Below are positions 58,331 through 64,000 of a stretch of 64,000 nt of DNA, one piece after another. How positions within the stretch are numbered: the first letter of the stretch is position 1; each line of letters starts with the position of its first letter. Source of the stretch: Pezizomycotina sp. ARF18 (taxonomy: Eukaryota; Ascomycota); the NCBI GenBank assembly GCA_002224055.1, contig AZLU01000004.1, forward strand, positions 115,553 through 179,552, given 5' to 3'. The notes beneath the pieces are model-generated. The model was given only the letters and a program-made list of their open reading frames with translations, did no database searches and was not told the DNA's origin. The position numbers were made by a program, and so were the translations under genes.

Positions 58331-59519
58331 ATGTCTTTAACAAACTGTCGATACTATGAGGAGAAGTACCGGAGGTGGACAGCTATGTCATGGTTAACGT
58401 CAAGCAGGTGAGTAATTCTTGCGGCGAACAATAAAAAATTTTTTGCCTCCGCGGAGCTTAAGCGCCGAGAGCTCAAATCTAACACCGTTTTTCTTTTTCT
58501 TTTGTAGATCGCAGAAATGGGAGCGTACGTCAAGCTCCTGGAGTACGACAACATCGACGGCATGATCCTGCTCAGCGAGCTTTCGCGGAGACGTATCAGG
58601 AGTATACAGAAGCTCATCCGTGTCGGACGCAATGAGGTCGTCGTCGTCCTCAGGGTCGACAAGGAAGGGTAAGTAATAATCGACTATATAATTCTTTGCG
58701 AGAAGTTCCCGCTGACCTCCCTAGGGTACATTGATCTCTCGAAACGTCGTGTCAGCGCCGAGGATGTCATTAATGCGAGGAACGGTTTAACAAGTCCAAG
58801 ATGGTCCACTCGATACTCCGGCACGTAGCTGAAAGACAAAGACGCCGATCGAGAGCTTTACTCTCCATTTCGTGGCCGCTGATGAAGAAGTTCGGACACA
58901 CCGTCGATGCTTTCAAGTTTTCGATCACGTACGTATATCTCTTTGCCTTATCTCGGCCACGTCTACCCGCATTATCAGAACACCCCGCCATTGATGTAGC
59001 TTTGACTAATTCTGTATTAGCAACCCTGACGTCTGGGAAGGTATCGAGTTCCCCAGCGAAGCAGCCAAGGAGGAGCTGCAGACGTACATCTCCAAGCGCC
59101 TCACCCCTCAACCCACCAAGGTCCGCGCCGACGTCGAAGTCACGTGCTACGGCTACGAAGGAATCGACGCCCGTCAAGGACTCCCTCCGCGCCGCCGAAG
59201 CTAAAAACACACCCGAAACACCCATCAAAGTCAAGCTCGTTGCGCCGCCGCTGTACGTACTCACCAGCCAGTGCCTCCAAAAGGACACGGGCATCCAGGC
59301 CCTGCAGGAGGCCATCGAGGAGATCCAGAACACGATCACCGCGAAGGAGGCGGCTGCGTCGTCAAGATGGCGCCAAAGGCGGTCACGGAGAGCGACGACC
59401 AGCAGCTACAGGAGCTCATGAAGAAGAGAGAGCAGGAGAATGCCGAAGTGTCCGGCGACGAGGACGACAGCAGTCGGACGCCGGAGAGATTTAGAAGGAA
59501 GGAGACCATTTGGTACTGA
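58331..59519 (+). CDS. Translation initiation factor eIF2 subunit alpha
   Basis: eIF2-alpha helps deliver Met-tRNAi to the 40S ribosome; its Ser51 is the Gcn2 target. The ATG at 58331 opens [13 protein letters not shown], then, after one missing C (TACCGG instead of TACCCGG at about 58368), [12 protein letters not shown]. Intron 1 is 58408-58507. The S1 fold continues as [19 protein letters not shown] and [13 protein letters not shown]. The Ser of ELSRRR is residue 52 counting Met, that is Ser51 by convention. Intron 2 is about 58669-58724 and intron 3 58929-59020 (joining SIT to NPDVWEG). Helical-domain blocks are [13 protein letters not shown] and [16 protein letters not shown]. The C-terminal domain includes [40 protein letters not shown] and [19 protein letters not shown]. 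The acidic tail ends near 59519. Further shifts lie near 58768, 58830, 59162 and 59350. The family has about 300 residues, as here. Confidence 0.92.
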
Positions 59520-60448
59520 AGGAGAAGGAAGAGGAGGGTGGAAATCTGTCTTTTCACAAAAATTTTTTTTTATTTTCCTTTGTTTGTTTCATACAAAAAA
59601 AAGTTTTCCTTCTTTCCTCCTTCCTCACAGCAAAACATGGGAGATCACAAAAGAAATGAATTCGAGGCGGAAATATGCCCAGTGCATTTGCTATTTGGTG
59701 TTCAAAAGTTGCCTTTTCTTTTCTCTTTCTCTTTCCTATCTCCTTGTCTACAAAGATTTTCTCTCATAATCACACTCTTAATCTACAATGTCTCATTTGT
59801 GCATCTCTCTCTCTCTCTCTCATGAACCTTTTCCTCCCTCAATCTCTTCAAGCAAAGAAAAACTAACCGCAAAGCAACAAGCAACGAAGCAATACACTTT
59901 TCTTAATCACGATCGACGATGGAGGGGGTGTCGTGTGCGTTTTGTGTCACAGCGGGAAGCTCTGAATTGTGCTACTGAACGAGAAGCGAACAACAAAAAG
60001 AGTCGCAAAAGTTCTTCCTTCGTTTTTTTTTTTTTTTTCCACCTATCCTCCCTACTCTGGTATCCACCGTCCACTTTCGAACGACCAAAATTTTTCACTT
60101 GTAACTTTTCTTCTCTCAAATAAACTGTTTCCATTCTTACCAAGATTCGAGTTTCTCCTATCCTTTCTTAGCATCTATGTTCAATATTCCTTTCTACAAA
60201 TTTTTTTTTTTTTTTTAAACCTTGGACCGCTTGGAATGCTACCTAAACCGTGCATCTTTCATTTTTCTCACCATCCTTGTATCTATCTATCCAGTCAAAC
60301 CGTCCCCCATCGCCGAACATATTTTTCCTTTTTTTCTTTTCCAAATACTCTTTATTATTGTATTCTAGTTTTCTTGAAATATACGATATACGATACTTAC
60401 TTACTACTTTCGATCTCTTTAAACCCTGGAAGACAACCGTGGAACTAC

Positions 60449-60452
<4 letters not shown>

Positions 60453-60481
<29 letters not shown>
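60453..60481. repeat. T29 tract
   Basis: A run of 29 T in the T-rich region 3' of eIF2-alpha. Confidence 0.9.
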
Positions 60482-60483
<2 letters not shown>

Positions 60484-60947
60484 CATGCGAGAATAATGGC
60501 GCAATGACCCTGTACGAGAACTGCTACACAAACTTTTTCTTTCTTTTCATTTCTAGGAAACAAAAAAAGCTGTGCTCCCTTGCTACCCACGAATGCATAC
60601 CCTCTCCTCTTTCGTTCGAACGGGTCACATACACCAGAGGCTCGGGTCAGCTTCTTGCAAGGGTCCTTCCATCTACCGTACATTACTTACAAGCTCGATT
60701 TGGAAAATATTACCCTTTAAATCGAGAACGGAGCCTCCGTTGAACACTTACACATTTACATTTACGGGTATAAGAGTAGTGTTATTATAGGTTCGAATGG
60801 CTGCATATACATGAGTTCTCGCCCTTTTTTTTTTTTTTACTCGACCGACATATACATACGTACACATATGCATGCATTGGCCTAGTTCTAGTTCCTCCCG
60901 TGCTCCTTCCTTCCTTGATTTTTGATATTTTCTGGAAGTAGAAGCAG

Positions 60948-60972
60948 TTTTTTTTTTTTTTTTTTTTTTTTT
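60948..60972. repeat. T25 tract
   Basis: A run of 25 T on the + strand in gene-free DNA. Confidence 0.9.
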
Positions 60973-61363
60973 CCTGCGCTTTTGTAACGAGAAAAACATG
61001 GCTTTTCATGTGCTTTTCCCGTGCGCTTCGAGTTTATTTTCCTAAAAGGGTTTTGCAAAGTAACTCTTTTTTTGTCTTTGTGAACGTGAGAAAGTGGAGC
61101 CTTCAATTTCTCTCGGTCAGGCAATTATTGTTCCCTCTTGAAATTTTCTTTTTCGCAATTTTTTTTTTTGTATTAGTTATGGGGATGGTGGATCGTGGAT
61201 GGCGTTTTCGCCATTTATGAGGATGGAGGATTTTTTGAGAAACATTTATTATTTCACGATATTGATTTACAGTAGCTTTTACGGTAGATTATAGTAGAGA
61301 GAAACATGCAGGAAATGTTTTATCATTTGAAGAACGTTTAAGTTTTGTAAACCGTCGTTTACA

Positions 61364-61390
61364 TTTATTTATTTATTTATTTATTTATTA
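61364..61390. repeat. (TTTA)n microsatellite
   Basis: Six to seven TTTA units in a row. Confidence 0.9.
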
Positions 61391-64000
61391 ATAACAACCG
61401 ACGACCTCATATCCAAGAGTGAGTCGGCGGCAGTTGTAATAATTTCTTTCGGCTAGAGGTATCAGCCGAGATTCGATTTTAGCGGATGGGAAATTCAATC
61501 AGCAGAGATTGTCGGTTCCTACTGCAGCGACGCTTAACGACGTGTGAAGTTATTAAGACGTCTGCGTTTGATTTTTTCGCTGTACTTTGTTCGCGTCTCC
61601 GTAGTTTTCGCGAAAACAGTTAATCTTCCCAATAGTGATATGCTCGCCGACTTAGATCCGATGAACCAGAAGAGGCAGTTCGTACCCATGGCTTTTTTTT
61701 GTCTCGAGCTCGCCCGGTGCCGTTTTTGTTTTTTTCTCTCTCAGCGGATCATCGGTCATCGTCCTTAGCGCGATATATACCGCGACGGCATCGGATGGTG
61801 CCTCATACTTATATCGCGATATTGTTTCCAACTAGGGAATCCTTTTACTCGCCGTTTCGCTGCGACGTTATGTAAACTATGCGATTTGCAGATCGAACCT
61901 TAGCTATACTCGATGATTGCGTGCCTGGTGAGTTAGTATAATAATGCGTGTTTGCTTCTTCAGCATGAGAAATATATCTACGTTAAGATATATGAATGGG
62001 TTGTGCGTAAAGTCTTATATGCGCCGTCGATAAAACTCCAAGATGTCCTTATGAAAGAGGAAGTTAACTTGAAGGATGGGGCATTTTCTATGGCAGAGGG
62101 GAATCGCTTCTGAAAGAATATTTGCTTTCGTTTATTGAGTAATGTGTGAGATCGACAAACAACGGAGGTCTTGACGTTTTCCGGACGAGGTGTTCAACGC
62201 GATTAAATATCTTGTTGGGGTGAAAACAGAGAATGGATCCGGCGGAGCCGCGTCGATCACAGGCGGTACATCGCCTAGTTGATAGATCATGAGGATGAAC
62301 GCGGTTTTCATGTTCTGTTACATTATCAACTGTGCTGTCGAATAGCATCGCGAATCAAGCACCGATATGAGCAAGGACTTTTCTAGTTTTAGAGAGCGGA
62401 ATACTATGAAAGTCCGTGCCGGCGATGGATTTTTTTTTTTTTTTAAATGTATCCTTTCGGGAAATTGGTCGGCAGAGAACAGGTGACTTCTCCATTTAGC
62501 CGTTAGATACGTTACTGTATCTTAGAAGGGCTCATGATAATGCTCAATTTGGCGTGATTTGTTATTGGCAGATTAGCTATCAGTTTTTAATACTACGATG
62601 ATGATAATTGCTTTCTATCCGACAGAGGAAACATGAACTACAATTACATATGCTTATGTAAAACAGTGGTTCAGCAGCAATTGGCGTAATATGTCTGTTA
62701 AATAAGTAATTCTGGTAGCTGATCTATGGCGGTATGTTGGCGGTGATTAGACATAGAATAGCCATACGCACTGGAAACCCCGTAAAAAGTCCATTTTATG
62801 GGTGCACTAGGAAAATAAGGGAGTTTATCATATGACATCGAAGGACTTCACGCTATTACGAGAAGCGATCTTTTGGACGTGCGTAGAGAAGGTGTCAGGT
62901 AACAACTATCTAACGCAGCTAACATCATTTTTGAGGACCTCGTTATGAGACGCCTGGTTGCGGTATAGCAGACATAGCCGTCTATGGAAGAATCTGGTGG
63001 CCCGTTTATGAGGATTTTCCCCTACATTGTCGAATTCGTGGTGTTCGCGATGTGTTATCGCCTAGGTTGCCGGGGTCGCGTTTTGAGTTTTATATGCTTG
63101 GATCAGTGGGTTGCTGAACTATGCGACAAGAGCAGACCGGTCTGGAAGCCCGGCGTTAAACGGTCTCTAGCGAGGTTTTACGAGGGCAGGCAGTTGTTGC
63201 TGATTATAGCGAGTTTGTGATTAGAGCTGGATATGACGCGAAAAGGTTCTAGTATACTACGTGTGTTCGCACTTTCATTACGGCTTTTTATGTTTGCCGA
63301 TATTCCCCCCTTGCGCTTCAAAGATTTTGATTGACATAACATCAAGGGCGCGTGTGGAAGAGTAGCTCAGGCTATAGTCTTTGTACACTTTCGAGCGGCT
63401 CGATGTACCATAGCGGGATATCTGGTTCTTCGAATCGCCATTCAGTAGCAATATTGAGGATATTCCATTAAAATGTATCACCATCAGTACTTTCAGTACT
63501 GTCAGTATTTGGTCAAATACTATTTTTTATCAACGCTCTTCTGTTGTTTATTATGCCTGAGGGTGGTATGCATCTGAAGTGCGACTTTCAACTCCGTAAC
63601 TAAACCACCTTCGTATCATCTGCGCCTTGCTGAAGGAGCAGTTAACATCGACTTCCCTTGGAATGCTGGAGTTCGAAGTAAAAAATCGGTATTTATCACC
63701 AGAGAGATTTTTTCCGGTTTCTATCTTGATCCGTGTGCTTGATCTCGCTAGGTTTAACTCAACTGAATTATGTTTTGCGAATGAAAGGGGGTTTGACGAT
63801 TGAAAGGTGGTGACCGCCAACTATCGATTGCCCATCGCGCTGTGTACTATTTATATCAATATTAAGACTATTATTAACCTGATGGAACCACTAACACTTC
63901 GCTCGTGGAGATATATGCCATGGAATTTTCGTTCGATGAAACACCGTTTTGACTAATTGGCTACGGATATCGAGACTGTGGAGGGTTCCGGTGGTTCGCG

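Larger units (their letters stand above)
59520..64000. other. AT-rich gene-free region
   Basis: From 59520 to 61250 the + strand is extremely T-rich, with runs at 60020-60038, 60199-60217, 60453-60481 and 60948-60972, and a (CT)n stretch at about 59803-59821. From 61250 to 64000 the DNA is AT-rich with scattered short frames and no recognised gene. A further T15 run lies near 62430. Confidence 0.6.

Noticed and set aside
59144-59494. Arg/Ser-rich frame inside eIF2-alpha
   Set aside because: It is an off-frame shadow of the GC-rich eIF2-alpha C-terminal exon.
1-64000. CRISPR arrays, telomeric repeats, rRNA genes
   Set aside because: I saw no regularly spaced direct repeats, no TTAGGG arrays and no recognisable rRNA or 5S sequence.

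Overview
The window is nuclear DNA of a filamentous ascomycete (Pezizomycotina-type). The evidence is small GT-AG introns (about 50-110 nt) with TGCTAAC/GCTGAC-like branch sites, a nuclear tRNA-Gly with an intron, and recognisable fungal proteins: RRN5, YVC1-type TRP channel, RTA1-like, VAC1/PEP7, MET8, FYV7, ESS1, and a hydrolase-NACHT-ankyrin NLR. I cannot place it below that level. Genes are visibly more GC-rich than the AT-rich spacers, which carry many A or T runs of 15-39 nt.

Layout. 1-12.7 kb: gene-poor AT-rich DNA with one intron-containing tRNA-Gly(UCC) and a diverged ~150 bp repeat pair. 12.7-18.4 kb: two unrecognised protein genes and a broken SF1-helicase relic. 19-21.2 kb: RRN5, a subunit of the RNA polymerase I upstream activation factor. 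22.7-31 kb: a possible cell-death/immunity-like neighbourhood, with a small ankyrin-type gene, an AIF/AMID-like NAD(P)H oxidoreductase and a large NLR. 32.1-34.2 kb: three tandem, strongly diverged Cys-rich microprotein genes with the same cysteine spacing. 35.6-46.8 kb: a compact housekeeping and membrane block (LITAF-like, YVC1-like channel, MET8 and VAC1 divergent, RTA1-like, FYV7). 46.8-52.8 kb: a 6 kb stretch without recognisable genes. 52.9-55.3 kb: a YIPF1/2-type Golgi protein and ESS1/Pin1, convergent. 58.3-59.5 kb: eIF2-alpha. The remainder to 64 kb is AT-rich and gene-free as far as I can see.

Nearly every multi-exon gene, including eIF2-alpha and ESS1, is interrupted by one-base frame changes while the protein on both sides stays well conserved. 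Several are explained by one missing base in a short run (CCC to CC, AAAAA to AAAA). Consensus errors in the assembly are the simplest explanation; real decay of a duplicated region is the alternative. I therefore annotate gene spans rather than exact spliced CDS wherever frames are broken. LITAF and two of the three microprotein genes are intact. The most interesting items are the tandem microprotein family, the NLR with its AIF-like neighbour, and the sense-strand poly-T tracts before 3' splice sites.
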